From Pseudomonadota bacterium (GTDB taxonomy: Bacteria; Pseudomonadota; Gammaproteobacteria; Burkholderiales; Sulfuricellaceae): DNA of 55,653 nucleotides. The notes beneath the pieces were generated by a model. That model was given only the letters and a program-made list of their open reading frames with translations. It did not search any database and was not told the DNA's origin. The stretch's first letter is position 1; each line of letters begins with the position of its first letter. Shown piece after piece: positions 16,496 to 25,738 of the stretch. Made by a program: the position numbers and the translations under genes. The stretch lies in contig JAJYXP010000068.1 of NCBI GenBank assembly GCA_021801705.1, forward strand, positions 1-55,653, given 5' to 3'.

Positions 16496-18643
16496 TTATA
16501 GCCAGGTTTTTACCCCATCGGCACCGCCAATGTGCCCGCCCTTCATCAGACGGCATTGCGCATTGGGGTCTGCCTCAAGCACTTCGGCGTAAATTGAATC
16601 CAGCGCCTTGTCCTCGTCGGGGAAAATGTTTTCCTGGCCGATGTAATCGAACAGGCCGGAATGGCGCATGACGTCGATCACCTGCTTCTTCAATCCGCTG
16701 AAGACCACCCGGATGCCGTTGGAACGCAGCCTTTCCACCACGTGGTGGATGACCTCGTCACCCGAAGCGTCGAGCTGGTTGATGCCATCCGACACGATCA
16801 GCAGGTGTTTGGCGCAGGGGCTGTTGGATACCGCCTCCAGGATGGTGTCTTCGAAATAGGGCACGTTGGCGAAATAGAGGGAGCCGTCATAGCGGATGGC
16901 GATGATGTATTCGCTGACCGGCAGATTGTGCACTTTGGCGTCGCGCAGGGTGCCGTCGTGATAACGGCCGAGGATGGCAACGCGCGGCGACATGGTGCGG
17001 TAAAGGTAGAGGATGATGGCCAGGCCGGCGCCGAGCATGATGCCGTTATCCAGGTGGGGCGCAAAAGCCAGGGTGGCGACGAAGGTCACGACCGAGGCGA
17101 TGCCATCGTGCTTGTGGGTGTGCCAGGCATGCTTGATCGCCTTGAAATTGACCAGGCCGATGACCGCCATCATGATCACCGCGGCCAGCACAGCCTGGGG
17201 CAGGTGATACAGCAGCGGAGTGAGGAGCAGCAGAGTGACCAGCACGATCACCCCGGCGAACACAGAGGACATGCCGGTTTGGGCGCCGGCATTGAGGTTT
17301 ACCGCGGAGCGCGAGAACGAACCGCTGGCTGGAAACGCCTGGCTGAAGCTGCCGACGATGTTGCCGAGGCCCTGCCCGATCAGCTCCTGGTTGGGGTCGA
17401 TGCGGTCCCTGGTTTTGGCCGCCATCGCCTTGGCGATGGAGATCGCCTCCATGAAACCCACCAGTGAAATCACCAGCGCCCCGGAAAACATCGTCGCCAT
17501 CATGTCCCAACTGAATTTGGGCAGGTCGAATTTGGGCGGGCCGGCCGGGATGGCGCCTACGACTTCGCCACCGCCGACCAGCTTGAGTTCGCCCTTGCTC
17601 ACTTTCTTGATGCGCCAGCGGTAGCCGTCGGATTTTTCGCTCCGGGGCACCTGGCCGGCCAGATAAAGCTTGGCGGGTTGACCATCGGCTGCGGGCACTT
17701 GCTCGAAAAGGAACTTGCGCATGGAGCGGGCAAGCTTGCGGTTTTCGCCTCCCGCATCCTTGAGCTCCAGTTTGAGCAACTCGATTTCGTAGTTCAGCGC
17801 GGCGGTGCGCTGGCTGCTGCCTTCATGGCTTTTTTGATGCTGTTTGAGTTCGGCCGATTTGGCGCTGAGCTTGTTGTTCAGTTCGTCGATCTTGGTTTCG
17901 GTCTGGGAAAACTCGTTGGCGAGGGTCTTGACCTCAGTATCCATGATTTCCTCGATCTTGCCCTTGCTGTTGTGCTCGAAGCCGATAGCCCAGCTTACGA
18001 TGGTGGTGAGGGCGACGGCGATCAGCACGCCGGGCATCTTGGGGGTGAATTTTTTCAGCCCCCACATGATGGCGAAGGCGGAGACGCCCATCAGCAGCGT
18101 TGGAATATGGGTATCGCCAACCTGTTGCAGCACGCCCCAGATATCCTGGATGAAATGTTCGCTGCGCCCCATCGAGACGCCGAACAGCTTGTTGAGCTGG
18201 GACAGGCCGATGATGATGGCGGCGGCGTTGGTAAAACCGACGATGACCGGATGGGAGAGGAAGTTGACGACCACGCCGAGCTTGAATACCCCCAGGGCGA
18301 GCTGAATGATGCCCACCATCAGCGCCATCAGAATCGCCAGGGCGATGAACTGGCTGGAGCCGGTGGCTGCCAGGGGGGCGAGCGTGGATGCCGTGAGCAG
18401 GGAGACCACCGCCACCGGTCCGGTGGCGAGCTGGGCGGAAGAGCCCCACAAGGCGGCGATGATGCCGGGGAGGAATGCCGCGTAGAGCCCGTAATAGGGA
18501 GGCAGGCCGGCAAGCTGGGCATAGGCCATGGATTGGGGAATCAGGACCAGGGCGACGGTAATGCCGGCGATAAAGTCGGCCTTGACGGCATCGCCGCGCA
18601 GCGGAAACCAGTTCAAAAAAGGCAGGAAGCGCTTCAATTGCAT
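16496..18643 (-). CDS. SulP-family anion/bicarbonate-type transporter with hydrophilic insert and STAS domain
   Basis: A 715-residue SulP (SLC26) transporter. The N-terminal core has the usual signature LIPQSMAYAQLAGLPPYYGLYAAFLPG, then AAAIIIGLSQLNKLFG; the core ends with SGSFSRSAVNLNAGAQTGMSSVFAG, and a C-terminal STAS domain (about 555-690) follows. Between about residues 224 and 360 there is an extra, highly charged segment (KTLANEFSQTETKIDELNNKL and on) that looks like a coiled coil plus a small beta domain; ordinary SulP proteins have only a short loop here. Substrates in the family include sulfate, chloride and bicarbonate. The location as first gene of the Hyf-like operon, near a CA-like gene, makes bicarbonate/CO2 attractive, but that is inference. 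Confidence 0.88.
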   Translation of the reverse strand: MQLKRFLPFLNWFPLRGDAVKADFIAGITVALVLIPQSMAYAQLAGLPPYYGLYAAFLPGIIAALWGSSAQLATGPVAVVSLLTASTLAPLAATGSSQFIALAILMALMVGIIQLALGVFKLGVVVNFLSHPVIVGFTNAAAIIIGLSQLNKLFGVSMGRSEHFIQDIWGVLQQVGDTHIPTLLMGVSAFAIMWGLKKFTPKMPGVLIAVALTTIVSWAIGFEHNSKGKIEEIMDTEVKTLANEFSQTETKIDELNNKLSAKSAELKQHQKSHEGSSQRTAALNYEIELLKLELKDAGGENRKLARSMRKFLFEQVPAADGQPAKLYLAGQVPRSEKSDGYRWRIKKVSKGELKLVGGGEVVGAIPAGPPKFDLPKFSWDMMATMFSGALVISLVGFMEAISIAKAMAAKTRDRIDPNQELIGQGLGNIVGSFSQAFPASGSFSRSAVNLNAGAQTGMSSVFAGVIVLVTLLLLTPLLYHLPQAVLAAVIMMAVIGLVNFKAIKHAWHTHKHDGIASVVTFVATLAFAPHLDNGIMLGAGLAIILYLYRTMSPRVAILGRYHDGTLRDAKVHNLPVSEYIIAIRYDGSLYFANVPYFEDTILEAVSNSPCAKHLLIVSDGINQLDASGDEVIHHVVERLRSNGIRVVFSGLKKQVIDVMRHSGLFDYIGQENIFPDEDKALDSIYAEVLEADPNAQCRLMKGGHIGGADGVKTWL

Positions 18644-18671
18644 GGTGTGACGCTCAATTCAGAGTTGCCGT

Positions 18672-18677
18672 ATTATA
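18672..18677 (-). promoter_or_regulatory. Probable -10 box for the SulP-Hyf-like operon
   Basis: On the minus strand TATAAT lies 28 bases before the SulP ATG, within TTTTATAATACGG. No good -35 box is visible at 17 bases, so activation or an extended contact may be needed. The leader would be only about 20 bases. Confidence 0.45.
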
Positions 18678-18683
18678 AAACAC

Positions 18684-18710
18684 AAAAAATCCCCTGGCGG
18701 ACTCGGGGAT
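18684..18710 (-). terminator. Rho-independent terminator candidate after cusA
   Basis: On the minus strand ATCCCC pairs with GGGGAT across a 10-base loop, followed directly by six T. It would insulate the SulP promoter from transcripts coming through cusA. The stem is short, so strength is uncertain. Confidence 0.5.
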
Positions 18711-19199
18711 ATCTCTTCCGTACCCAAAGAACTGCTTCACAACCTGTTGGTTTATATGATGGTCAGTGGCGAACGGCACGTCTTGCGGGGGCCGCTTGGC
18801 CGCCGTGCGATGGTTTGATCGGGAGTTCTGTGGCTTGGCGAGCTGGAGTCGCAGTTTGATGGAAACTGCGCTCACACGCGTTTGGTTCTGATTCCTCCCG
18901 AAGCATTATGTTTTGCCGCGTCCAAGTCTCCCGTCTTTGCGCAAGCCAAGGTGCGGTTAAGCATTCTTGAATTCATAGTTGAATATCTTGAAATCTAGTT
19001 TACCAATTATCGACCCGGCCATCAAACAGTTTCAAGCCGCGTGCGTAACGGCAGACTGGACAGTACCGCAGGTTTGACGCGGGTGGCCACAGCGAGGGTA
19101 ATCCAGATCGCCACGCCGTCGATTTCCTATACAGGGCGTTGCCCTTGCCGCCACCCGTCAGCAGCAGAGCGCAGGGCGGGATAGCATTTTCCCTTCATG
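18711..19199. other. Gene-free gap between cusA and the SulP gene
   Basis: About 490 bases with no ORF that I can support. A 73-codon open frame on the minus strand (18654-18875) has no family resemblance and overlaps the terminator and promoter. The composition is normal for the genome; it may be remnant sequence. Confidence 0.5.
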
Positions 19200-22100
19200 C
19201 TATTTTTCTTTGAAAAGCGTCCATTCCTTGACCAGGGCATAGAGCGCCGGGATGACGATCAATGTCAGGATCGTCGAGGAGACCATGCCGCCCACCATCG
19301 GCGCGGCGATGCGGCTCATCACCTCGGAGCCGGTGCCGCTGCTCCACATGATCGGCAGCAGGCCGGCCATGATCGCCACTACCGTCATCATCTTCGGCCG
19401 CACCCGTTCCACCGCGCCTTCCATCACCGCGGCGTAGAGATCGGGCAGGGCCAGCTTGCCGCCTTCGGCTTCGCGCTTGGCTTTAAGCTCGTTCAGGGCA
19501 TGGTCGAGGTAGATCAGCATCACCACGCCGGTTTCGGCCGCGACGCCGGCCAGTGCGATGAAGCCGACCGCCACGGCCACCGAGAGGTTGTAGCCGAGCG
19601 CCCACATCAGCCAGATGCCGCCAACCAGGGCGAAGGGCACCGAGAGCATGACGATGAACGTCTCGGTCAGCCGCCGGAAGTTGAGGTAGAGCAGCAGGAA
19701 GATGGTGAGCAGGGTCACCGGAATGACGACTTTCATCTTCTGGATGGCCCGCTCCATGTATTCGAACTGGCCGCTCCAGGTGATGTAATAGCCCGCCGGG
19801 AATTTCACCTGATCGGCCACTGCCTTGCGCGCGTCGGCCACGTAGGAGCCGATGTCCCGGTCGCGGATGTCGACGAAGATGTAGGCGGAGAGAAGCGCGT
19901 TCTCGGTGCGGATGCCCGGGGTGCCCCTGGCGATTTCCACTTTGGCGACCTGGCCGAGCGGAACCATCGCGCCATCCATGGTCGGCACCAGCACCTCGCG
20001 GGCGATCTGCTGCGGGTTGGAACGGAGTTCGCGCGGGTAGCGAACCTGCACCCCGAAGCGCTCGCGTCCTTCCACCGTGGTCGTTACCGTCTCGCCGCCC
20101 AGCGCGGTGCCGATGACCTCCTGCAGGTCGCCGACCGCCAGGCCGTAACGGGCCAGTTGCTCGCGATCCGGTTCGATGTTGAGGTAATAGCCGCCGGTGA
20201 TGCGTTCCGCGAAGGCGGAGGTCGTTCCCGGCACGGTCTTCACCACGGCTTCGATTTGTTTGGCCAGCTTTTCCATCTCGCCCAGATCCTTGCCGAAGAC
20301 CTTGATGCCGATCGGGGTGCGGATGCCGGTGGAGAGCATGTCGATGCGCGCCTTGATGGGCATGGTCCAGGAGTTGGCGACGCCGGGGAATTGCAGCGCC
20401 TTGTCCAGTTCGGCGATCAACTTGTCTATCGTCATGCCGGGCCGCCATTCCGACTCCGGCTTGAGGTTGATCACGGTCTCGAACATCTCGACCGGCGCCG
20501 GGTCGGTGGCGGTATTGGCGCGGCCCGCCTTGCCATAGACCGAAACCACTTCGGGGAAGCTCTTGATGATCTTGTTCTGGGTTTGCAGCAGTTCCGCCGC
20601 CTTGGTGATCGACATGCCGGGGAGTGAAGCCGGCATGTAGAACAGCGTGCCCTCGTTCAGCGTCGGCATGAACTCGCTGCCCAGCTTCGAAGCGGGGTAA
20701 ATCGACACACCGAGTGCAAGTATGGCGGCGACGATAGTCGTTTTCTTCCAGCGCATCACCCAGGCGATGATCGGACGATAAATCCAGATCAGAAAGCGGT
20801 TCACCGGGTTCTTCGCTTCCGGCATGATCTTGCCGCGAATGAACAGCATCATCAGCACCGGCACCAGCGTGACCGACAGCAAGGCGGCACCGGCCATGGA
20901 GAAGGTCTTGGTGTAGGCGAGCGGGGAGAACAGCCGCCCCTCCTGCGCTTCGAGGGTGAACACGGGAAGGAACGACACCGTGATGATCAGCAGCGAGAAG
21001 AACAGCGCCGGCCCCACTTCCTTGCACGCCGCAATCATCGCATCGGCGCGATCCTGGTTGGTATGGCCTTCCTTCAGCCGCTCCAGATGCTTGTGGGCGT
21101 TCTCGATCATCACGATCGCCGCATCCACCATCGCACCGATGGCGATGGCGACACCGCCGAGGCTCATGAGGTTGGAGTTCATGCCCAGAGCACGCATGGC
21201 GATGAAGGCGATCAGCACCCCCACCGGCAGCATCAGGATGGCCACCAGGGCTGAGCGCACGTGCAGCAGGAAGATCACGCACACCGCCGCAACGATCAGG
21301 CTTTCCTCGATCAGCGTGCCCTTCAGGTTCTCGATGGCGCGATGGATCAGATCGGAGCGGTCATAGACCGCCTCGATGCTGACACCCTCCGGCAGGCCGG
21401 CGGAAATTTCGCTCACCTTGGCCTTGAGATTGCCGATGACCTCCAGCGCGTTCTGGCCGAAGCGGGCCATGGCGATGCCGGACACCACTTCGCCCTCACC
21501 GTTGAGCTCGGTCAGGCCGCGCCGCTCATCCGGCCCCAGTTCAACCCGGGCGATGTCGCGAATCAGCACCGGCGTGCCCTTGTCGCTCTTCACCACCAGC
21601 GCTTCAATGTCGCCCTTGCCGCGCAGATAACCCATGCCGCGCACCATGTACTCGGTTTCGGCCATTTCCACCACCCGCCCGCCGACGTCGCGGTTGGAGT
21701 CGCGGATGATCTGGGAGACCTTGGACAGCGGAATCCCGTAGGCGCGCAGCTTCACCGGGTCCACCGTCACCTGATAAGTCTGGACGAAGCCGCCGATGGA
21801 AGCCACCTCGGCCACCCCTTGCGCCTTGGTCAACTGATAGCGCACATACCAGTCCTGGATCGTGCGCAGTTCCGCCAACGTCTTGTCCTTGGCCAGCAAG
21901 ACATACTGATACACCCAGCCGACGCCGGTGGCGTCCGGCCCGAGCTGCGGCGTGACGCCTTGCGGCAGACGCCCGGTGAGCGAGGATAAATACTCCAGCA
22001 CCCGCGAGCGGGCCCAGTAGATGTCGGTGCCATCTTCGAAGATCACATAGACGAAGGACGCGCCAAAGAAGGAGAAGCCCCGCACCACCTTGGACTTGGG

Positions 22101-22328
22101 CACGGCGAGCATGGACGTGGTGAGCGGATAGGTGACCTGGTCTTCGACCACCTGCGGCGCCTGGCCGGGATACTCGGTGTAGACGATGACCTGCACGTCC
22201 GAGAGGTCGGGCAGGGCATCGAGCGGGGTCTTCACGACGGCGTAGATGCCGCCGATGACGACGAAGAGGGTGGCGAGCAGGACGAGGAAAAGATTCCTGC
22301 CCGACCATTCAATGATTTTGGCCAGCAT
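19200..22328 (-). CDS. cusA: Copper/silver RND efflux pump CusA
   Basis: A 1042-residue heavy-metal RND pump of the inner membrane that uses the proton gradient to drive Cu(I)/Ag(I) out through CusB and CusC. The methionines that shuttle Cu(I) in E. coli CusA are matched by YMPASLPGMS, PVEMFETV and RIDMLSTG, favouring copper/silver over zinc/cobalt (CzcA). The proton relay acid is in GAMVDAAIVMIENAHK. Twelve membrane segments and two large periplasmic loops are in their usual places and the length is normal. It is last in the cusCBA run; its start is 12 bases from the cusB stop. A terminator candidate follows about 490 bases downstream. Confidence 0.95.
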   Translation of the reverse strand: MLAKIIEWSGRNLFLVLLATLFVVIGGIYAVVKTPLDALPDLSDVQVIVYTEYPGQAPQVVEDQVTYPLTTSMLAVPKSKVVRGFSFFGASFVYVIFEDGTDIYWARSRVLEYLSSLTGRLPQGVTPQLGPDATGVGWVYQYVLLAKDKTLAELRTIQDWYVRYQLTKAQGVAEVASIGGFVQTYQVTVDPVKLRAYGIPLSKVSQIIRDSNRDVGGRVVEMAETEYMVRGMGYLRGKGDIEALVVKSDKGTPVLIRDIARVELGPDERRGLTELNGEGEVVSGIAMARFGQNALEVIGNLKAKVSEISAGLPEGVSIEAVYDRSDLIHRAIENLKGTLIEESLIVAAVCVIFLLHVRSALVAILMLPVGVLIAFIAMRALGMNSNLMSLGGVAIAIGAMVDAAIVMIENAHKHLERLKEGHTNQDRADAMIAACKEVGPALFFSLLIITVSFLPVFTLEAQEGRLFSPLAYTKTFSMAGAALLSVTLVPVLMMLFIRGKIMPEAKNPVNRFLIWIYRPIIAWVMRWKKTTIVAAILALGVSIYPASKLGSEFMPTLNEGTLFYMPASLPGMSITKAAELLQTQNKIIKSFPEVVSVYGKAGRANTATDPAPVEMFETVINLKPESEWRPGMTIDKLIAELDKALQFPGVANSWTMPIKARIDMLSTGIRTPIGIKVFGKDLGEMEKLAKQIEAVVKTVPGTTSAFAERITGGYYLNIEPDREQLARYGLAVGDLQEVIGTALGGETVTTTVEGRERFGVQVRYPRELRSNPQQIAREVLVPTMDGAMVPLGQVAKVEIARGTPGIRTENALLSAYIFVDIRDRDIGSYVADARKAVADQVKFPAGYYITWSGQFEYMERAIQKMKVVIPVTLLTIFLLLYLNFRRLTETFIVMLSVPFALVGGIWLMWALGYNLSVAVAVGFIALAGVAAETGVVMLIYLDHALNELKAKREAEGGKLALPDLYAAVMEGAVERVRPKMMTVVAIMAGLLPIMWSSGTGSEVMSRIAAPMVGGMVSSTILTLIVIPALYALVKEWTLFKEK

Positions 22329-22340
22329 GGCGTCTCTCCG

Positions 22341-23996
22341 TCAGTGTCCAGCGTGGGAATCGGCGGATGCGGGCGCCTGCTGGCTGGCCGTTTTGGCGCT
22401 CCCCATTGGCTTGATGCCCGTGATCACCCACTCGCCGGGCTGGCGTTCGACGAATTCAAAAACGACTGATGTCCCTGGCTTGAGATCCTTCAGCAGCGCC
22501 GCGTTGGCAACCTTGAACTCCATCGTCATGGCCGGCCATTTGAGCGTTTCCACCGGGCCGTGGTTGAGGCTGACGGTTCCCGCCCTGGCGTCCACGCCGT
22601 CCACCGTACCTTCAGCCTGGTGTCCGGCGGCAGCCGGTTTGGCGGCTGGCGAGGCGGTGTCCGTTTTCGCTGCGCCGCCGTGCCCGGTGTGACCGCCCAG
22701 GCCACCGATGGCGGCCCTGAGATTACTCTCGGCATCGATCAGGAAGTTGGCCGCGACCACCACCTGTTCGCCGTCCTTGACACCTTCGAGAACTTCCACG
22801 TAACTGTCGCTGCGAGCGCCGAGCTTGACTTCCCGCGGCTCGAAGCGGCCTTCTTTGGCTTGCACGAGAACGATCTGCCGCGTACCGCTGTCGATCACCG
22901 CCGAATCCGGGACGGTCAGCACCTGCCCCTTGCCGCCGACCGGCAGCTCGACCTGGGCGAACATGGCCGGCTTGAGCAACAGCCCCGGATTGGCGAGTTC
23001 GACGCGAACCGGCACGGTTCGCGTGGCGGCGTTGAGCATCGGGTAGACGTAGGTGATCGTGCCTTCAAAGACCTTGTCCGGGTAGGCGTTGATCTTCACC
23101 CTGGCTTTCGCGCCGATTTTGACGAGGCCGATGTCCTGTTCGAAGACGTCGGCGATCACCCAGACAGAAGACAGATCGGCGACCTGATACAGCGCCTCGC
23201 CGGGCATGAAGCGCATCCCCTGGACAGCCTTCTTCTCGGTAACGATGCCGGAAACCGGCGAGCGGAAAGTGAGGGTATGTTTCGCCTCGCCGGATTTCGC
23301 CAAGGCCTTCAACTGTTCTTCGGAGATGTCCCAGTTCTTCAGGCGCATCAGAGCCGACTCGGCGAGCTGCTTCATGCTGCGCTGGGCCTCGCTATCCGCC
23401 TCCTTCATGGCTTGCACGCCCTGGGCGGCTATGGCGTACTCGCGTTGGGCCGAAACCAGTTCCGGGCTGTAGACCTCGAACAGCGGTTGGCCCTTGCCGG
23501 CCGGCTGGCCGGTGACATTGACGTGCAGGCGTTCGACATAACCTTCGAACTTGGGCGAGATCGCATAGATGCGCCGCTCATCCGGCTCAACGCGGCCGGC
23601 GGCGCGGACGATCTTGTCCAGGGCCCGCAGGCCGGCTGCTTCGGTCCTGACGCCCAGCTTCTGTATCTTCGCGGTGCTGATCTTGATCTGGTTGGCGGCA
23701 GTTGGCTCGCCGCCCCCATCCTCGTCCCCGCCTTCATAGACCGGGATGTAGTCCATGCCCATCGGATCTTTCTTGGGTGTCGGCGAGGTGTCGGGCAGAC
23801 CCATCGGATTCCGGTAGTAGAGAAGCTTGCGTTCCTTCTTCGCGCCTTCGCCTGCCGGCGCATTGATGGCGGTCGTTACGGGGGCTGCGGTGCCGCCATG
23901 CCCGGCGCCGCCCCGCGTACCCAGCCAGTAGCCGCCACCCGCGGCCAACATTGAGGCCGCAATCACGCCGGCTGCGATGCTTGCTCCCTTGTTCAT
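22341..23996 (-). CDS. cusB: CusB membrane-fusion protein with fused C-terminal CusF domain
   Basis: A 551-residue periplasmic adaptor. After an N-terminal membrane anchor it has the heavy-metal-binding motif YRNPMGLPDTSPTPKKDPMG (residues 61-80), then the barrel-sandwich, hairpin and beta-barrel parts of an RND adaptor (GYVERLHVNVTGQPAGKGQPL, VEKKAVQGMRFMPGEALYQV-type, TRQIVLV). From about residue 461 there is a second, separate domain with HGPVETLKWPAMTMEF, which is the CusF Cu(I) site (His, Trp, Met, Met). In E. coli CusF is a separate chaperone. The fusion should place a Cu(I) donor directly on the pump adaptor. Its ATG overlaps the cusC stop by four bases. Confidence 0.93.
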   Translation of the reverse strand: MNKGASIAAGVIAASMLAAGGGYWLGTRGGAGHGGTAAPVTTAINAPAGEGAKKERKLLYYRNPMGLPDTSPTPKKDPMGMDYIPVYEGGDEDGGGEPTAANQIKISTAKIQKLGVRTEAAGLRALDKIVRAAGRVEPDERRIYAISPKFEGYVERLHVNVTGQPAGKGQPLFEVYSPELVSAQREYAIAAQGVQAMKEADSEAQRSMKQLAESALMRLKNWDISEEQLKALAKSGEAKHTLTFRSPVSGIVTEKKAVQGMRFMPGEALYQVADLSSVWVIADVFEQDIGLVKIGAKARVKINAYPDKVFEGTITYVYPMLNAATRTVPVRVELANPGLLLKPAMFAQVELPVGGKGQVLTVPDSAVIDSGTRQIVLVQAKEGRFEPREVKLGARSDSYVEVLEGVKDGEQVVVAANFLIDAESNLRAAIGGLGGHTGHGGAAKTDTASPAAKPAAAGHQAEGTVDGVDARAGTVSLNHGPVETLKWPAMTMEFKVANAALLKDLKPGTSVVFEFVERQPGEWVITGIKPMGSAKTASQQAPASADSHAGH

Positions 23997-25288
23997 AGGT
24001 CTTCTCCCAACAGTCGTTCGATTTCGGCAAGGCGCATTTGCGCCTCGGTCAGCGCCTTGAGTTCGTCCAGTCTGGCCTTGCGGATCTGGCGTTGCGCGTC
24101 GAGCAGAGTGGCGAAATCAAGCTTGCCGGTTTCATAGCCGGCCAGTGCCGCCTTGAAGGTCAGTTCGGCTTGCGGCAGGAGGCTGGTACGCACCAGGGTT
24201 TCGACCCGGCGCGCCGACTCCAGCGCGGAGAGATTTTCGGAGAGATCGGCGAGCAACTGGTTCTGGGTCGCCTCCTTGCGCGATTCCGCCGCTCCCAGCA
24301 TCGCCTGTGCCTCGCGCTCCTGGGAGCGGCGGCTTTCCTGCTGCAGGGGGATGTTCAGCTCGATCATCAGTTCCCATTCGTTGAACCGGTTGCCGGTCTG
24401 GATCGGCGACAGCCCCAGGTTGAAATCGGGATAGCGGTTCTTGTAAACCAGCTCGCGGTTTTTTTCGGCGGCGGCGACGCGCGCTTCTTCGGAGAAAAGC
24501 TGCGGATTGCGGGCGCGCAAGCGCTCTTCCAGGGCAAGGTAATCGAGTCTTGCCGGCGCCGGAATCGGGCGCAGCCGTTCGGGTTCGGCCAGGTGGGCCA
24601 TGGCTGGCCGCTTCAGCAGGGCGTTGAGTTTGACCATGGCATGGTGGCGTTCGGTTTCGAGCGCCACCAGTTCGCTGCGCATGCCGGTTTGCTCGACCTG
24701 GGCGCGGATCGCGTCCTGCTGCGGCACCAGGCCGTTGGCATAGCGTGCCAGGGTGATTTTTTCCAGATTTTCCGTCAAGTCCAGGTTTTCCCGCGTCAGC
24801 ATCTCGGCGCGGGTAGCCGAGTAATACAGCGCATAGGCCGTTTTGATGCGCGCCGACAACTCAGCCCACGCCGCCGCGGCGCGCCCCTGGGCCTGATTGG
24901 CTTCGGCTTTGGCCACTTCGCGCTTGAGGTCGCGTTTGCCCCAAAACGGCACGGGCTGAATCAGGGTGTATTTAGTGCTGCCGATCCGGCCGGGCAGCAG
25001 ATTGGGACTGGCATCCATGCCCTGATTGGTGATGTCGCGCAACTCGGTGCGCAACGTCGGGTCGGGCAGGGCCCCGGCGGGATAGATGCGCTCCGATGCG
25101 GCTTCCGCCTCGTGACGCATGGCGGCGAATTCGGGGTTCCGGCTGCGCGCCAGTTCGAGCAGGCTTTCCACGCTGGCGCCGGGCAAGCCCTGATCGGCCA
25201 GCGCCGGCATGGCGGCCAGCGCCAGAATCAGCGCGGCAGCCCGCAGTCCGCCTGCCTTATCTGGTTTGAGGTAAGGTTTTGTTCTCAT
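23993..25288 (-). CDS. cusC: CusC-type outer-membrane efflux channel
   Basis: A TolC-family outer-membrane channel, about 431 residues from the ATG at 25288. I prefer that start because AAAGG lies 6 bases before it and a signal peptide follows (AAALILALAAMPALADQG); an upstream ATG at 25312 has no ribosome site. Two OEP repeats of long helices are visible (LLELARSRNPEFAAMRHEAEAASERI; LTFKAALAGYETGKLDFATLLDAQRQIRKA). It forms the exit duct for CusBA. The mature protein begins without a lipobox cysteine, unlike E. coli CusC. Confidence 0.9.
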   Translation of the reverse strand: MRTKPYLKPDKAGGLRAAALILALAAMPALADQGLPGASVESLLELARSRNPEFAAMRHEAEAASERIYPAGALPDPTLRTELRDITNQGMDASPNLLPGRIGSTKYTLIQPVPFWGKRDLKREVAKAEANQAQGRAAAAWAELSARIKTAYALYYSATRAEMLTRENLDLTENLEKITLARYANGLVPQQDAIRAQVEQTGMRSELVALETERHHAMVKLNALLKRPAMAHLAEPERLRPIPAPARLDYLALEERLRARNPQLFSEEARVAAAEKNRELVYKNRYPDFNLGLSPIQTGNRFNEWELMIELNIPLQQESRRSQEREAQAMLGAAESRKEATQNQLLADLSENLSALESARRVETLVRTSLLPQAELTFKAALAGYETGKLDFATLLDAQRQIRKARLDELKALTEAQMRLAEIERLLGEDL

Positions 25289-25472
25289 CATAAACCTTTG
25301 TATTGGCATCAAAATAATAATTCAGTCGGATAGACCCCCGGTTATAATGCCGGGGACTCAAAAAGGTTTGACCTTTGCCGCGGTCGTGTTCCAGGTTATC
25401 CCCGCAAGGGGGGACGGGTTCCCCGCTGCTTTGCAGCGGCCCGTTCGCTCTTGCCATGAGCGCGGCGCTTTT

Positions 25473-25571
25473 TATCCCCCCCTTTGCAAAAGGGGGGCGA
25501 GAGGGGATTTGCGGACGGTGGGGCGCGAATCCGGCGTTTTCAAATCCCCCTCATTCCCCCTTTGTTAAAGG
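25473..25571. repeat. Inverted repeats in the cusF-cusC gap
   Basis: CCCCCCTTTGCAAAAGGGGGG forms a hairpin, and the outer arms AGGGGATTT and AAATCCCCCT pair again around it. Such C/G-tract repeats are scattered in many proteobacterial genomes. The 425-base gap 25313-25738 holds no gene. No ATTAC-N6-GTAAT box is seen in it. Confidence 0.6.
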
Positions 25572-25645
25572 GTGAGGCGAAGATTGCAGCCGCCTTGGGC
25601 GGCTCATGGCTTTACCGGCGCCTTTGAGGCGCTCACACAATAAGC

Positions 25646-25664
25646 CTCCGGCTTTGCCGGAGGA
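25646..25664 (-). terminator. Weak hairpin after cusF
   Basis: CCTCCGGC and GCCGGAGG form an 8-bp perfect stem with a 3-base loop. On the minus strand it is followed by CTTATTG, which is T-poor, so it may attenuate rather than stop transcription between cusF and cusC. Confidence 0.35.
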
Positions 25665-25738
25665 AACCAGTTCTCAGAAACATTCAGGTTTGCCGGCTTG
25701 GCACAAGCGTACGCCGAAGTCGGCCGGGGATTGCGCTG

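Noticed and set aside
16496-18643. Simple sulfate permease call for the SulP protein
   Set aside because: The family moves several anions, no sulfate-assimilation gene is near, and the operon context points elsewhere; the substrate is left open.
18654-18875. 73-residue ORF on the minus strand
   Set aside because: No family resemblance; it overlaps the terminator and promoter before the SulP gene.
19200-22328. CzcA-type zinc/cobalt pump
   Set aside because: The methionines of the Cu/Ag path are present and the neighbours (CusF, cupredoxin, DUF411, CusRS) all point to copper.
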